Shown here piece by piece: positions 1-9,915 of a DNA stretch of 64,000 bases. Every line of letters begins with the position of its first letter. Positions within the stretch are counted from its first letter, which is position 1. Below the pieces are notes generated by a model. It made no database searches, had not been told where the DNA came from, and saw only the letters and a program-made list of their open reading frames with translations. The position numbers and the translations under genes were made by a program. Source of the stretch: Bacteroidota bacterium (GTDB lineage Bacteria; Bacteroidota; Ignavibacteria; Ignavibacteriales; Ignavibacteriaceae); the NCBI GenBank assembly GCA_022564295.1, contig JADFLR010000006.1, forward strand, positions 99,579-163,578, in the 5' to 3' direction.

Positions 1-1
1 G

Positions 2-586
2 GTGGGGGAATTAGTTTTAAAGATTAAAAAGGAAAAGAATATTAAAAACGATATTTTCTTTATGCCTATTATTGAAAGTGCGTTAGGAGTTATCAATGCT
101 TACAAGATTGCCTCTGCATCAATTAATAATTGCTCACTTGCTATAGGTTTGGAAGATTATACAGCAGACATCGGTACGCAGCGGACAGAGGAAGGCAGAG
201 AAAGTTTGTTTGCAAGGAACATGGTTGTTAATGCAGCACGTGCAGCAGGTATTCAGCCTATAGATACGGTTTATTCTGATGTAACAAATATGGAAGGATT
301 GAGAGAGAGTGTAATCGAAGCTAAATCACTCGGATTTGAAGGGAAAGGTTGTATTCATCCAAGGCAGATTGAAGTTGTTCACAAAGCTTTTGCACCCACC
401 GAACAGGAAATTGACAAAGCAAAAAAAATTGTTGCGGCATTTAAAGAAGCCGGGGATAAAGGTTTGGGTGTAGTATCCATCGGCAGTAAAATGATCGATC
501 TTCCGGTTGTTAAAAGAGCACAAAACACTTTAAAGTTAGCTAAATTAAGTGGTCATGCTGAACTTGTTTCAGCATCTAATATATAA
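2..586 (+). CDS. citE: Citrate lyase beta subunit (CitE), C-terminal part
   Basis: C-terminal two thirds of a CitE-type HpcH/HpaI aldolase-fold lyase, which splits citryl-thioester into acetyl-thioester and oxaloacetate. The stretches GLEDYTADIGTQRTEEGRE, DTVYSDVTN, GCIHPRQIEVVH and GLGVVSIGSKMID align well from memory with known CitE proteins. The family is about 290-330 residues and 194 are visible, so the gene starts upstream of the window; the apparent GTG at base 2 is probably internal. citF follows after 49 bp on the same strand, supporting a citrate lyase operon. The last residues (GHAELVSAS) are encoded by a palindromic repeat, not by the family core. A malyl- or citramalyl-CoA lyase is the main alternative, less likely next to citF. 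Confidence 0.85.
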   Translation: MGELVLKIKKEKNIKNDIFFMPIIESALGVINAYKIASASINNCSLAIGLEDYTADIGTQRTEEGRESLFARNMVVNAARAAGIQPIDTVYSDVTNMEGLRESVIEAKSLGFEGKGCIHPRQIEVVHKAFAPTEQEIDKAKKIVAAFKEAGDKGLGVVSIGSKMIDLPVVKRAQNTLKLAKLSGHAELVSASNI

Positions 587-615
587 TGAAGATTCCGAAC
601 CAAGTTCGGAATGAC
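552..615. repeat. Composite palindromic repeat at the 3' end of citE
   Basis: Two adjacent hairpins, ATGCTGAA/TTCAGCAT and ATTCCGAA/TTCGGAAT, enclosed by GTCAT...ATGAC. It supplies the last codons and stop of citE and part of the citE-citF spacer. Related head-to-head elements lie at 10777-10841 and 22350-22422. It may attenuate or terminate transcription between the genes, but there is no T-run. Confidence 0.75.
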
Positions 616-635
616 TGTAAGAAAGATTATACACT

Positions 636-2222
636 ATGAATTTAATTAAAAACGCAGCAGGCAGATTAGTCCCAACATTAGTGAATGGGAAAAAACAAAT
701 TCCTTTTAGAGGTGTTAATAAATATAAACCCCTAGGCAGCAAAACCGTACCGACTATACGCAGTTGTATTGATTATCCATGGGATGGGAACAAAGTACAG
801 AAAAATTTGAGGGAAGCATTAAAAAAAGCCGGGCTGAAAAACGGAATGACAATTTCCACTCATCATCATCTGCGGAACGGCGATGCTTTAACCAATCTTC
901 TTTTCGATACAATTAAAAAGATGGGTGTGAAAAACATAATGTGGTATCCATCCGCTTCATTTCCGGTTCATTCACATTTAATAAAATACCTAGAAGACGG
1001 AACTATTCATCACATTGAAGGAAGTATGAACGGACCTTTGGGCAAATTTGCTTCACTAGGTAAGATGAAAGGTACAGGAGTGCTTCGTTCGCACGGCGGA
1101 AGATACCAGGCAGTTCAGGATGGCGAGATACATATTGATATCGCAATTATTGCTGCACCGCAAGCTGATCCATTTGGAAATGCAAACGGATTGGATGGTC
1201 CTGCAGCATGTGGATTGCTCGGTTTTGCTTTAGCCGATTCATTATACGCTGAAAGAGTTATAGTGGTTACAGATAGTCTTGTTCAGTTTCCCTGCGTCCC
1301 ATGGCAAATACAAGGCAACAATGTAGATTACGTTGTTGAAATAGATTCACTTGGCGATTCATCAAAAATTGTTTCGGGTACCACGCAGGTTACAAAATCA
1401 CCTGATAGATTATTGATTGCAGAGTACGTTGCAGATTTTATTGAAGCAGCGGGAATAATGAAAGACGGTTTTTCACTTCAAGCCGGAGCAGGCGGAACTA
1501 ATCTTGCCTTTGCAGTTTTCTTAAAAGAAAAGATGAAAGCAAAAGGAGTGAAAGCCAGATTTATGCGCGGCGGCAGCACGAAGTACCTTGTTGAGATGCT
1601 TGAAGAAGGTTTAACAGATTTTATTCTTGACGGACAAACTTTTGACCTTGAAGGTGTAAGAAGTATGCGCGAAAATCCAAATCATGTAAACACTTCACCA
1701 TTTACCAGCTATAATTTTCACGGCAAAGGAAATTTCGCTTCAATGGTTGATGTTGCAGTTTTAGGTGCAACGGAAGTTGATGTGAATTTTAACGGCAACG
1801 TTGTTACACACTCTGATGGTTATCTGCTTCACGGTATTGGCGGATGGCAGAACTGTCTTTATTCAAAATGTACAATACTTGCTATTCCATCTTTTAGAGA
1901 TAGAATACCGGTCATAGTTGATGAAGTTACAACTCTTGTTGGTCCTGGTGAATTGATTGATGTTATAATTACTGAAAGAGGAATTGCTATTAATCCGAAA
2001 AGAAAAGATTTAATGAAAGCAGTAAAAAAATCCGGTTTGCCGATCCGCAAGATTGAAGAAATCAAAAATGAAGTGGATGATATATGCGGAGGGCAGCCTG
2101 CAAAACCGAAGATTAATAAGAATAAAGTGATAGCTATTGTAAAGTGGGTTGATGGTACTGTGATTGATTCTGTTTTTCAGGTAATCAATGTGGAGTCCAC
2201 CTCTAAGGTGGGCTCCACATAA
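636..2222 (+). CDS. citF: Citrate lyase alpha subunit / citrate CoA-transferase (CitF)
   Basis: CitF transfers the citrate lyase thioester cofactor arm between acetate and citrate (EC 2.8.3.10) so that CitE can cleave citryl-thioester. The sequence is CitF-like over its whole length: N-terminal region with RGVNKYKPLGSK, then ISTHHHLRNGD, GRYQAVQDGEIHIDIAI, APQADPFGNANG and GPGELIDVIITERGIAINP. At 528 residues it is slightly longer than usual (about 500-520); the excess is the tail VESTSKVGST, encoded by a stem-loop repeat. It lies 49 bp after citE. CitD, the acyl-carrier subunit, is not visible and may be upstream of the window. The product would feed AcsA and PckA, encoded next door on the opposite strand. 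Confidence 0.88.
   Translation: MNLIKNAAGRLVPTLVNGKKQIPFRGVNKYKPLGSKTVPTIRSCIDYPWDGNKVQKNLREALKKAGLKNGMTISTHHHLRNGDALTNLLFDTIKKMGVKNIMWYPSASFPVHSHLIKYLEDGTIHHIEGSMNGPLGKFASLGKMKGTGVLRSHGGRYQAVQDGEIHIDIAIIAAPQADPFGNANGLDGPAACGLLGFALADSLYAERVIVVTDSLVQFPCVPWQIQGNNVDYVVEIDSLGDSSKIVSGTTQVTKSPDRLLIAEYVADFIEAAGIMKDGFSLQAGAGGTNLAFAVFLKEKMKAKGVKARFMRGGSTKYLVEMLEEGLTDFILDGQTFDLEGVRSMRENPNHVNTSPFTSYNFHGKGNFASMVDVAVLGATEVDVNFNGNVVTHSDGYLLHGIGGWQNCLYSKCTILAIPSFRDRIPVIVDEVTTLVGPGELIDVIITERGIAINPKRKDLMKAVKKSGLPIRKIEEIKNEVDDICGGQPAKPKINKNKVIAIVKWVDGTVIDSVFQVINVESTSKVGST
2190..2218. terminator. Stem-loop between convergent citF and acsA
   Basis: Twelve-base arms GTGGAGTCCACC and GGTGGGCTCCAC (one G-T pair) with a five-base loop, in the last codons of citF and 6 bp from the acsA stop. 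It could act as a bidirectional terminator, though T-runs are lacking. It looks like a dispersed palindrome that has become the citF C-terminus. Confidence 0.5.
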
Positions 2223-2223
2223 A

Positions 2224-4113
2224 TTATTCAGCCAACGTTGATATATTACCAGGATCCACACCAAGTGCTTTTGCTTTTAACACTCTTCTCATAATCTTAC
2301 CGCTTCTTGTTTTAGGAAGCGAATCAACTACTTCAATATGTTCCGGTTTTGCTATGGGACCCATTTCGTGTCCGACATGTTTTCTTAACTCTTCAACAAG
2401 AGTATCAGTTCGTTTGTAGCCGGAACGCAAAATAACATAAGCATGTATTGCATTTCCCTTTATTTCGTGAGGTAATGCAATTGCCGCAGCTTCTACCACA
2501 GCAGGATGGCTAACCAACGCACTTTCAATCTCTGCACTGCCTAAGCGATAACCGGATACTTTTATTACATCATCAACCCTTCCGATAATCCAATAATAAC
2601 CGTCCTCATCTCTTTTTGCAGAATCGCCGGTTAAATACATTCCATCATATTTACTCCAGTACTGTTCTACATATCTGTCAGGGTCATTCCAAATTGTTCT
2701 AAGCATAGCAGGCCAGGGATTTTTAATTACGAGAAAACCTTCTTCATTTGCTTTTACCGGATTTCCTTCCTCATCTAAAATATCCATTTGTAATCCGGGA
2801 AATGGCAGTGTACCTGAACCAGGTTTCAAAGGAGTACAAGGCATTGGAGTTATCATAAACATTCCGGTTTCAGTCTGCCACCATGTATCCATTATCGGGC
2901 ATTTTTCATTTCCTATAACCTTATAATACCATTTCCATGCTTCAGGATTTATCGGTTCGCCAACTGTACCTAATAATCTTAACGTAGACAGATCGTGACG
3001 TTTTGGCCATGCTTCACCAAAACGCATTAATCCTCTTATTGCTGTTGGTGCTGTGTATAGAATGTTTATACCATATTTTTCAATCATCTGCCACCATCGG
3101 CTTGGATAAGGATATGTTGGAGCACCTTCGTACATAAAAGAAGTTACCCCGTTTAACAAAGGACCATAAACAATGTAACTGTGCCCCGTAATCCATCCCG
3201 GATCGGCAGCACACCAAAATCTATCTTCTTCGTGAATATCAAAAACATATTTAAGCGTTGTATAAGTTCCAACCATATAACCGCCGTGCACATGCAGTAT
3301 TGCTTTTGGCTTACCCGTTGTTCCTGAAGTGTAAAGAAGAAATAACGGATCTTCGGCATCCATCATTTCCACATTTTCATCGTTACTTGCAATCGGCAGC
3401 GACATAAGATCGTGATACCACATATCTCTTCCCGGTTCCATATTTATATCGTGTCCTGTTCTTTTAATAACCACAACGCTCGAAACTGTTGCAGCACGCT
3501 GTAATGCCTCGTCTGAAATTTGTTTAAGTTCAATAATCTTTCCACGCTGGTATGCACCGTCACATGTAATCAATACTTTTGATTCACTGTCATCAATTCT
3601 TTCATGTAGTGCTTCAACGGAAAAACCGCCGTAAACTACCGAGTGAACTGCTCCGATACGCGCGCAAGCAAGCATAGCAATAGCAAGTTCCGGCACTCTT
3701 CCCATATAGATTGTAACTCTATCTCCTTTATGTACACCGAGACTTTTTAAAACATTGGCAAACTTGTTTACATCCCTGTGCAATGCAAAATATGAAAATG
3801 ATTTAAACTCTCCGTCTTCACCTTCCCAAATTAATGCGAGCTTGTTACGTCTTGCTGAATCAAGATGAACATCGAGACAGTTGTAACAAATATTTGTTTT
3901 ACCATCAGTAAACCATTTAAAGAACGGTTTATTTGAATCATCTAATACTTTATTCCATTTCTGGAACCAATGCAATTCTTCTGCTTCTTTTGCCCAAAAT
4001 CCTTCATAGTCTCTTTCAGCAAAATTGTAAAGCTCATCGCATTTTGCATTAGCATTATTTATTACTTCTTCGGTAGGATGGTAAACATCGCCGGAAAGTT
4101 TTTTATTAGACAT
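2224..4113 (-). CDS. acsA: Acetyl-CoA synthetase (AMP-forming)
   Basis: Cytosolic ANL-superfamily enzyme joining acetate and CoA at the cost of ATP to AMP. Visible: N-terminal ACAS region with FWAKEAEELHWFQKW, the phosphate-binding loop YTSGTTGKPKA near residue 260, the adenine/acyl motif DTWWQTETG, the hinge-type GRVDDVIKVSGYRLG, and the C-terminal PKTRSGKIMRR with the lysine that is typically acetylated in this family. Length 629 is normal for AcsA (about 630-660). It converges on citF and could reactivate acetate released by citrate lyase. Propionyl-CoA synthetase (PrpE) is the closest alternative. The start gives an ACS-like N-terminus (MSNKKLSGDVYHP); ATTGGAGAAATTAA lies just upstream as a ribosome site. 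Confidence 0.9.
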   Translation of the reverse strand: MSNKKLSGDVYHPTEEVINNANAKCDELYNFAERDYEGFWAKEAEELHWFQKWNKVLDDSNKPFFKWFTDGKTNICYNCLDVHLDSARRNKLALIWEGEDGEFKSFSYFALHRDVNKFANVLKSLGVHKGDRVTIYMGRVPELAIAMLACARIGAVHSVVYGGFSVEALHERIDDSESKVLITCDGAYQRGKIIELKQISDEALQRAATVSSVVVIKRTGHDINMEPGRDMWYHDLMSLPIASNDENVEMMDAEDPLFLLYTSGTTGKPKAILHVHGGYMVGTYTTLKYVFDIHEEDRFWCAADPGWITGHSYIVYGPLLNGVTSFMYEGAPTYPYPSRWWQMIEKYGINILYTAPTAIRGLMRFGEAWPKRHDLSTLRLLGTVGEPINPEAWKWYYKVIGNEKCPIMDTWWQTETGMFMITPMPCTPLKPGSGTLPFPGLQMDILDEEGNPVKANEEGFLVIKNPWPAMLRTIWNDPDRYVEQYWSKYDGMYLTGDSAKRDEDGYYWIIGRVDDVIKVSGYRLGSAEIESALVSHPAVVEAAAIALPHEIKGNAIHAYVILRSGYKRTDTLVEELRKHVGHEMGPIAKPEHIEVVDSLPKTRSGKIMRRVLKAKALGVDPGNISTLAE

Positions 4114-4295
4114 TTAATTTCTCCAATTATTAATAACAAACTCATCTTATTTATTTTTATTTTTTCTGAAAAAAGGATAAATAGATTTGCGTATGAAGTT
4201 AAGAGTTGTAAAACCGATAATCAAGTTTGAGAAATGATAAATATTTCTCTACAAATTATTTCCCGATAATAATTTTCCAGTTTAATAACATCAAA

Positions 4296-5903
4296 TTAAT
4301 TAGCTTTTGGTCCGGCTGCAACTAACGCTTTACCTTCATCGTTATCTGTATACTGTTCAAAATTCTTGATAAACAATTCAGCAAGTTCTTTAGCTTTCTT
4401 ATACCATTCAGAAGGATCTTCATAAGTATCGCGGGGATCCAGGATTACAGGGTCAACACCCGGGAGTGCAGTTGGTGTTTCCAGGTTGAATATAGGTATG
4501 GTTTTAGTTTCAGCAGTGTCAATCGAACCATCCAGGATTGCATCTATAATGCAGCGTGTATCTTTAATCGATATTCTCTTTCCTGTTCCGTTCCAACCTG
4601 TATTTACTAAATACGCTTTAGTTTTATGAGCATTCATTTTCTTAACCAGTTCATCGCCATATTTTGTTGGATGAAGAGAAAGGAAAGCTTTACCAAAGCA
4701 AGCAGAAAAAGTTGGCTGCGGTGATGTTACTCCCCGCTCGGTACCTGCTAACTTGGCTGTAAATCCTGATAAAAAATGATACTTTGTTTGATCGGGTGAT
4801 AGCTTGGAAACTGGCGGCATTACACCAAATGCATCAGCAGTTAAAAAAATTACTTTATTCGCATGACCACCTTTTGAAACTGGTTTAACGATATTTTCAA
4901 TATGATATATAGGATATGAAACACGTGTGTTCTGAGTAACCGAGCCGTCAGTAAAATCTATTTTACCGTTTTCATCGACAGTAACATTTTCCAGCAAAGC
5001 ATTTCTTTTAATTGCATCATAAATATCCGGTTCAGAATCTTTATCGAGGTTAATAGTTTTAGCGTAGCATCCACCTTCAAAATTAAATATACCATCATCG
5101 TCCCAGCCATGTTCGTCATCCCCTATCAATGCTCTTTTAGGATCGGTTGAAAGAGTTGTTTTGCCGGTACCACTTAATCCGAAGAAAATTGCTACATCTC
5201 CATCTTTACCCTGGTTAGCGGAGCAATGCATTGATGCAATACTCTTTAACGGCAGGTAATAGTTCATCATTGCAAAAATTCCTTTTTTCATCTCTCCACC
5301 GTACCACGTTCCTCCAATAACCTGCATTTTTTCAGTTAGATTAAACACGGTAAAAACTTCAGAGTTCATACCATGTTCTTTCCATTTTGGATTACTGGTT
5401 TTAGAACCATTTAAAACAACGAAATCGGGCTCCCCATAATTTTCAAGTTCCTCTTTAGCAGGTCTTAAAAACATATTGGCAACAAAGTGTGCCTGCCAGG
5501 CAACTTCAGTAATAAATCTTACTTTTAAACGTGAATCTTCATTTGCGCCGCAATAAGTATCAACGACAAAAAGTTCCTTTCCTGATAATTGTTTTTGAAC
5601 TATTGCTTTAAGATCGTTCCAAACCTCCTGGGTAATAGGCTTGTTATCGTTTTTAGCTTTCTCCGAAGTCCACCATATTGTATCCCTGGTAGCATCATCC
5701 ATAACTATATATTTATCTTTGGGTGAACGCCCCGTATATTCCCCGGTCAAAACATTCAAAGCGCCTAATTCAGTTTGATAGGATTTTTCAAAACCTTCCA
5801 AGCTTTCGTTAGTCTCAAAATCATAAATCTCATCGTATGATGGATTACGAATAACTTTCTTAATATTTAAAATACCATATTTTGATAAGTCGATAGTAGG
5901 CAT
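4296..5903 (-). CDS. pckA: Phosphoenolpyruvate carboxykinase (ATP)
   Basis: Converts oxaloacetate and ATP to PEP, CO2 and ADP, the entry to gluconeogenesis. The 535 residues match the ATP-type family (about 530-540). Seen: [14 protein letters not shown] near the N-terminus, the phosphate-binding loop [14 protein letters not shown] at about residues 240-253, the metal-binding [21 protein letters not shown] region directly after it, and the adenine-binding segment around [11 protein letters not shown]. The gene is 182 bp upstream of acsA on the same strand and may be read with it or separately. It can use the oxaloacetate made by citrate lyase. Confidence 0.95.
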   Translation of the reverse strand: MPTIDLSKYGILNIKKVIRNPSYDEIYDFETNESLEGFEKSYQTELGALNVLTGEYTGRSPKDKYIVMDDATRDTIWWTSEKAKNDNKPITQEVWNDLKAIVQKQLSGKELFVVDTYCGANEDSRLKVRFITEVAWQAHFVANMFLRPAKEELENYGEPDFVVLNGSKTSNPKWKEHGMNSEVFTVFNLTEKMQVIGGTWYGGEMKKGIFAMMNYYLPLKSIASMHCSANQGKDGDVAIFFGLSGTGKTTLSTDPKRALIGDDEHGWDDDGIFNFEGGCYAKTINLDKDSEPDIYDAIKRNALLENVTVDENGKIDFTDGSVTQNTRVSYPIYHIENIVKPVSKGGHANKVIFLTADAFGVMPPVSKLSPDQTKYHFLSGFTAKLAGTERGVTSPQPTFSACFGKAFLSLHPTKYGDELVKKMNAHKTKAYLVNTGWNGTGKRISIKDTRCIIDAILDGSIDTAETKTIPIFNLETPTALPGVDPVILDPRDTYEDPSEWYKKAKELAELFIKNFEQYTDNDEGKALVAAGPKAN

Positions 5904-6208
5904 ATTTGCTCACTTGTTTTTTAATAATAAAGTTCATTACAGTTTTTCTTTTGATAATATATTGAACACAGATAATGTTTTAGTATTTATTAAAAGTAAT
6001 AATTTGAAAGATTAAATTTAAGTATTTTTTAGATATTTTGAATTAATTTTCATTCTTCTTTAAATTACATTTTTATTTATTGGATCAACTTATTGTAACA
6101 TACTTAATCTACACTGGTTAATTTTTATATAATTTTATTATATTTCTTATAACGGTAAGTTATATTAGTGAATAAAAAAAATTATACACGACTAAAACAT
6201 AGATCCTT
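5904..6208. other. AT-rich divergent intergenic region
   Basis: About 305 bp between the starts of pckA (leftward) and the hybrid kinase (rightward). Very AT-rich with no gene and no strong hairpin. It must hold promoters for both genes, but I cannot assign boxes with confidence. A small dyad, TAAC-GGTAA-GTTA, lies near 6149-6162. Confidence 0.5.
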
Positions 6209-7291
6209 TTGGAAAATATATTAATAATTGAAGATGAACATCTTATCCTCGAAGCTATAGCTGAGTACCTTCAGCTTGAAGGATATGAATGCACTACAGC
6301 TATTAACGGAGAAGAAGGGATTCAGAAAGCAATAGATGAAACACCCGATTTAATAGTCTGTGATATTAAAATGCCCGGTTTTAGCGGTCACGAAGTGCTT
6401 CAAGACTTAAGAGCTAATCCACGTACCTCAACTATACCATTTATATTTTTAAGTGCGTTGGTGGATAAAAGTGATCTGCGAAAGGGTATGATACTCGGTG
6501 CGGATGACTATCTTACAAAACCATTCCAGCCGGAAGATTTACTTAACTCTATTAAGACCCGGCTTGAAAAACATTCGGTAATTAAAAAACGAATGGAAAC
6601 GTTAAGAGATTCCATAGCTCATGCTCTTCCCCACGAACTGCAGACACCTTTAGTTACTATTATGGGTTATGCAGAAATGCTTTCCGAAAAATTCAAAGAA
6701 AGCTCTGATGATGAAGCATGGGAATTTTCCGAAGCGATTCACCAGGCAGGTGTAAGGTTAAACCGGCTTATAAGGAATTTTATCTTTTATGAAAAGTTAC
6801 AACTGATGAGTAATGATTCACAATCAATAGCACATTTAAAAGGAGTTACTGAGATAACACCTGATTTGGTTATTGATACTTCGTATAAAGTTGCTGACAG
6901 ATTTAACAGAAAAGATGATATAGATATAAGTGCAGAAAAATCTGTAATCAGTGTTCCGGTGACTTATTTTATAATATTAATTGAAGAACTCTTAGATAAT
7001 GCTTTTAAATTTTCTAAAACGGATACAAAAGTTACGCTTTCCGGTAATAAAAAGGATGAATATTACCAGTTAATTATCATCGATAAAGGAAGAGGAATGA
7101 CAGAAGAACAATTAGCAAACATCAGTGCGTATCTTCAATTTGAAAGAGATAAGTATGAACAGCAGGGAATGGGTCTCGGGCTGACAATATCAATGAAGAC
7201 GGCAGAAATTTATGGCGGGACGCTAAAAATAAATAGTAAGTATGGAGAGTATACTGAAGTAATCGTTTCCCTGCCTTTGGTAAAAATGTAA
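6209..7291 (+). CDS. Response regulator-histidine kinase hybrid
   Basis: Soluble two-component protein with an N-terminal receiver domain (residues 1-120; acidic pair E8/D9, phosphoacceptor D52 in CDIKMPG, K104 in LTKPF) joined to a kinase core. The H-box is LPHELQTPL with H142. The ATPase domain shows ELLDNAFKFS (N-box), DKGRGM (G1) and GMGLGLTIS (G2). No membrane segment or sensor domain is seen, so input is probably phosphotransfer to the receiver. The TTG start is the first possible codon because an in-frame TAG lies just upstream at 6200-6202, and it gives the expected MENILIIEDE N-terminus; no clear ribosome site. No partner regulator lies next to it. It is followed convergently, 2 bp away, by bshB1. 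Confidence 0.9.
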   Translation: MENILIIEDEHLILEAIAEYLQLEGYECTTAINGEEGIQKAIDETPDLIVCDIKMPGFSGHEVLQDLRANPRTSTIPFIFLSALVDKSDLRKGMILGADDYLTKPFQPEDLLNSIKTRLEKHSVIKKRMETLRDSIAHALPHELQTPLVTIMGYAEMLSEKFKESSDDEAWEFSEAIHQAGVRLNRLIRNFIFYEKLQLMSNDSQSIAHLKGVTEITPDLVIDTSYKVADRFNRKDDIDISAEKSVISVPVTYFIILIEELLDNAFKFSKTDTKVTLSGNKKDEYYQLIIIDKGRGMTEEQLANISAYLQFERDKYEQQGMGLGLTISMKTAEIYGGTLKINSKYGEYTEVIVSLPLVKM

Positions 7292-7293
7292 AT

Positions 7294-8013
7294 TTAATGA
7301 TTCAGCATACCATTTAAATTCAGTTCTATTTTCTCTTCGCAATAAAACGGTTCGCCAAATTTCTTACCAATCTGAAAGCCATAAAATTTTGCTCTTGCAG
7401 CCACATAATCAATAAATTCAGGACTGCTTATAAATGTTTCCGGTTCATTACTCTCCGGATTGTGAAACTGCGTTGAGTAAGCCCAAACCGATTTCATTTT
7501 AGTTTCAAAAAAGTTGCTGATGTCCACTATAAATGAGGGTTCAAAAGTGTATGTCTGCATGTAATAAAAAAGTTTTGCAGGGCGATATGCACGTTGGTCA
7601 ATTTTTTTTTCAGAAGTTTTGATTTTTTCTAATCCCGAAACAAACATTGCACGTTTTATTAACTTACTTACACTAATATGATCAGGGTGCCTGTCGTTAA
7701 AATAAGGTGCAAATACTATCTTAGGTCTATATCTTCTCATCAGTATAACAACTTTTCTGATATTACCATTCGATATTTCGATATCACCATCCGGAATAAG
7801 AAGGTTTTCTCTTACTGATGTTTTAAGTATTTTGGCAGCTTCTAAAGCTTCTTTCTGTCTTATCTCCGCATTTCCTCTTGTACCCATCTCCCCCCGTGTT
7901 AAGTCAATAATTCCAAGACTAATCCCATCATCTGTAAACCTGGCAATCGTACCGCCCATCGATAATTCAGCATCGTCAGGATGTGCAGCAAAAACCAATA
8001 CATCAATAGTCAT
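7294..8013 (-). CDS. bshB1: Bacillithiol biosynthesis deacetylase BshB1
   Basis: LmbE/PIG-L family zinc deacetylase that removes acetyl from GlcNAc-malate in bacillithiol synthesis. The metal site is visible as AHPDDAE (residues 10-16) and NDRHPDH (about 109-115). The segment DLTRGEMGTRGN and the C-terminal YVAARAKFYGFQIG...GEPF are typical of the BshB1 branch. Length 239 is normal for the family. It ends 2 bp from the convergent kinase gene. No other bsh genes are in the window. A general LmbE-type N-deacetylase is the alternative. Confidence 0.87.
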   Translation of the reverse strand: MTIDVLVFAAHPDDAELSMGGTIARFTDDGISLGIIDLTRGEMGTRGNAEIRQKEALEAAKILKTSVRENLLIPDGDIEISNGNIRKVVILMRRYRPKIVFAPYFNDRHPDHISVSKLIKRAMFVSGLEKIKTSEKKIDQRAYRPAKLFYYMQTYTFEPSFIVDISNFFETKMKSVWAYSTQFHNPESNEPETFISSPEFIDYVAARAKFYGFQIGKKFGEPFYCEEKIELNLNGMLNH

Positions 8014-8230
8014 TTAATATTCGCCTTATATATTTTAGATAATTTTGCGAAAATAGTATGTTTTTAAGTAGTTACGCAAAAATTCAATACCGTTTTGAAA
8101 TAATTGTTTGAAGAAATAATTCAGTAACTTTTGAAAAAAAATATTTTTATTTTATTATCATAATACTTATTTTAAAGTAAATACAACAGAAGTTTAACTT
8201 TTTCTTAATAAATATTAGGAGTTTGTTTTA

Positions 8231-9787
8231 ATGAAGTATATAATATGTACAATTTTTATGGTTTGTTTGCTAACCATTACAATTTTCAGCCAAGAATATT
8301 GGTGGGTGCGAAATCAATCGGGTAGTAGTTTAGGAGGCCCTATTGATTACATGACAAATAATACAGATATAGTTTATTATGGATCAGACAATAAAATATA
8401 TAAAAGTGTTGACCGTGGAGAAACATTCTCACAGACCGGAATTAATGTCCCTGGTTCTTCAGAAATTAAAAACATTATTTTAGATGATTTTAATCCGGGT
8501 ACGTTTTTAGTAGCAATTGAATCTTCCCCAAACGATAAAATTTATAAAACTACAGATGATGGACAATCCTGGGTGTTAACTCTTAATGAAGGTCAGATGT
8601 CATTTTTCGGAATTCCTATGACTCCAGACCCGAGCAATCCAAATTCTATTTACACTATGGTAAATACCAACTTTAAACATTCAACTGATTTTGGAGATAC
8701 ATGGACAACAATCGCTAGTAATTTTGGACCTCAGGGACCACCTTGTGATATTGAAGTTTTCCCCAATTCGGATGTCATTCTAATTGGTGATAACTTTACA
8801 GGCATTTATAAAAGTACTGACAAAGGGCTTACCTGGGCAGCTAAATATAATACATCTGGTGAAATCCCTACAATATCAGTTAGTATTACAAATCCTGGTG
8901 TTGCCTGGGCAACTAAATGGAGTGGCGGTGGTGGATTATTAAAATCAACTGATTATGGAGAAACCTGGGCTCTACAGCCTGGTTTTACTGGAATAAATAT
9001 GTGGGGTGTTCATATTCAGCCAACTGACGGGAATATAATTATTGTTAATAGTTATAGCACGGCGCCAGGTAGTTGGAGATCAATAGATGCGGGTTTAACC
9101 TGGACAGCAATTAACATACCTTCTCAAGGCTATCAAGTTGTTTCAGTTGATTCTATGACACAATTTGCTGCACAAGGTAACGGTTTTTATAAATTATATT
9201 CCGATTTATTTATTCCTGTTGAGTTAACTTCTTTTTCTGCTGAAGCTTCAGAAAACGAAATCGTTTTAAATTGGACGACAGCAACCGAGTTAAATAACCA
9301 GGGCTTTGAAATTGAGAGAAGAAGCGCTGAAAGTCAATATATAACTATAGGATATATAGATGGTTATGGTACAACAACCGAACCCCGGGAATATACTTTT
9401 ATAGATAATTTATCTTTAACAGGAACATTTTTCTATAGATTAAAACAAATCGATTTTGGCGGCATGTATGAATACTCTGACGAAATTGAAGTTGATGTCA
9501 TTGGTCCCATATCATTCATTCTTGAACAGAATTATCCGAATCCGTTCAACCCTTCTACATCAATCAAATTCTCTATCCCGGTTGATTCAAATGTAAAATT
9601 GAAATTATTTAATATACTCGGGCAGGAAGTAGCTGAATTATTAAATTCGGAAATTGCTGCAGGAATTCATCACGTTGATTTTAATGCAAGCAGCTTATCA
9701 AGCGGAACTTATTTTTATGTTCTAGAGGCAATTGGAAATAACGGCAGTACTTTTACAGATACCAGGAAAATGATCCTCCTCCGTTAG
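8231..9787 (+). CDS. Secreted T9SS protein with BNR/sortilin-like propeller
   Basis: N-terminal signal peptide (hydrophobic to about residue 20, ending IFSQ). Residues about 25-330 carry repeated Asp-box-like units (KSVDRGETF, KTTDDGQSW, KSTDKGLTW, KSTDYGETW, RSIDAGLTW), as in BNR/sortilin-type beta-propellers. Next comes a fibronectin-III-like module (VELTSFSAEASENEIVLNW to about residue 425), also found in the choice-of-anchor B paralogues at 57.9-62.5 kb. It ends in a T9SS sorting domain (NYPNPFNPSTSIKFSIP to RKMILLR). Such proteins are exported and kept on the surface or released; the ligand is unknown. AGGAG lies upstream of the ATG. Confidence 0.85.
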   Translation: MKYIICTIFMVCLLTITIFSQEYWWVRNQSGSSLGGPIDYMTNNTDIVYYGSDNKIYKSVDRGETFSQTGINVPGSSEIKNIILDDFNPGTFLVAIESSPNDKIYKTTDDGQSWVLTLNEGQMSFFGIPMTPDPSNPNSIYTMVNTNFKHSTDFGDTWTTIASNFGPQGPPCDIEVFPNSDVILIGDNFTGIYKSTDKGLTWAAKYNTSGEIPTISVSITNPGVAWATKWSGGGGLLKSTDYGETWALQPGFTGINMWGVHIQPTDGNIIIVNSYSTAPGSWRSIDAGLTWTAINIPSQGYQVVSVDSMTQFAAQGNGFYKLYSDLFIPVELTSFSAEASENEIVLNWTTATELNNQGFEIERRSAESQYITIGYIDGYGTTTEPREYTFIDNLSLTGTFFYRLKQIDFGGMYEYSDEIEVDVIGPISFILEQNYPNPFNPSTSIKFSIPVDSNVKLKLFNILGQEVAELLNSEIAAGIHHVDFNASSLSSGTYFYVLEAIGNNGSTFTDTRKMILLR

Positions 9788-9853
9788 ACTTGCCCATCTC
9801 TGGCTGGACTACGGCGGACAAGTGTTGATGAAATAGTATAATACTTTCTCTTT

Positions 9854-9892
9854 AAGCACGGTTAAACTAAATTAGTTCACCGTGCTTTTTTT
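9854..9892 (+). terminator. Rho-independent terminator
   Basis: Nine-base arms AAGCACGGT and ACCGTGCTT followed by a run of T, 67 bp after the stop of the propeller gene and just before the next gene. Rightward orientation. Confidence 0.8.
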
Positions 9893-9915
9893 ATTTTAAA
9901 TTTAAGGGCAATAAA

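Noticed and set aside
2..4. GTG as the true start of citE
   Set aside because: The product would lack about a third of the CitE domain; the gene almost certainly begins before the window.
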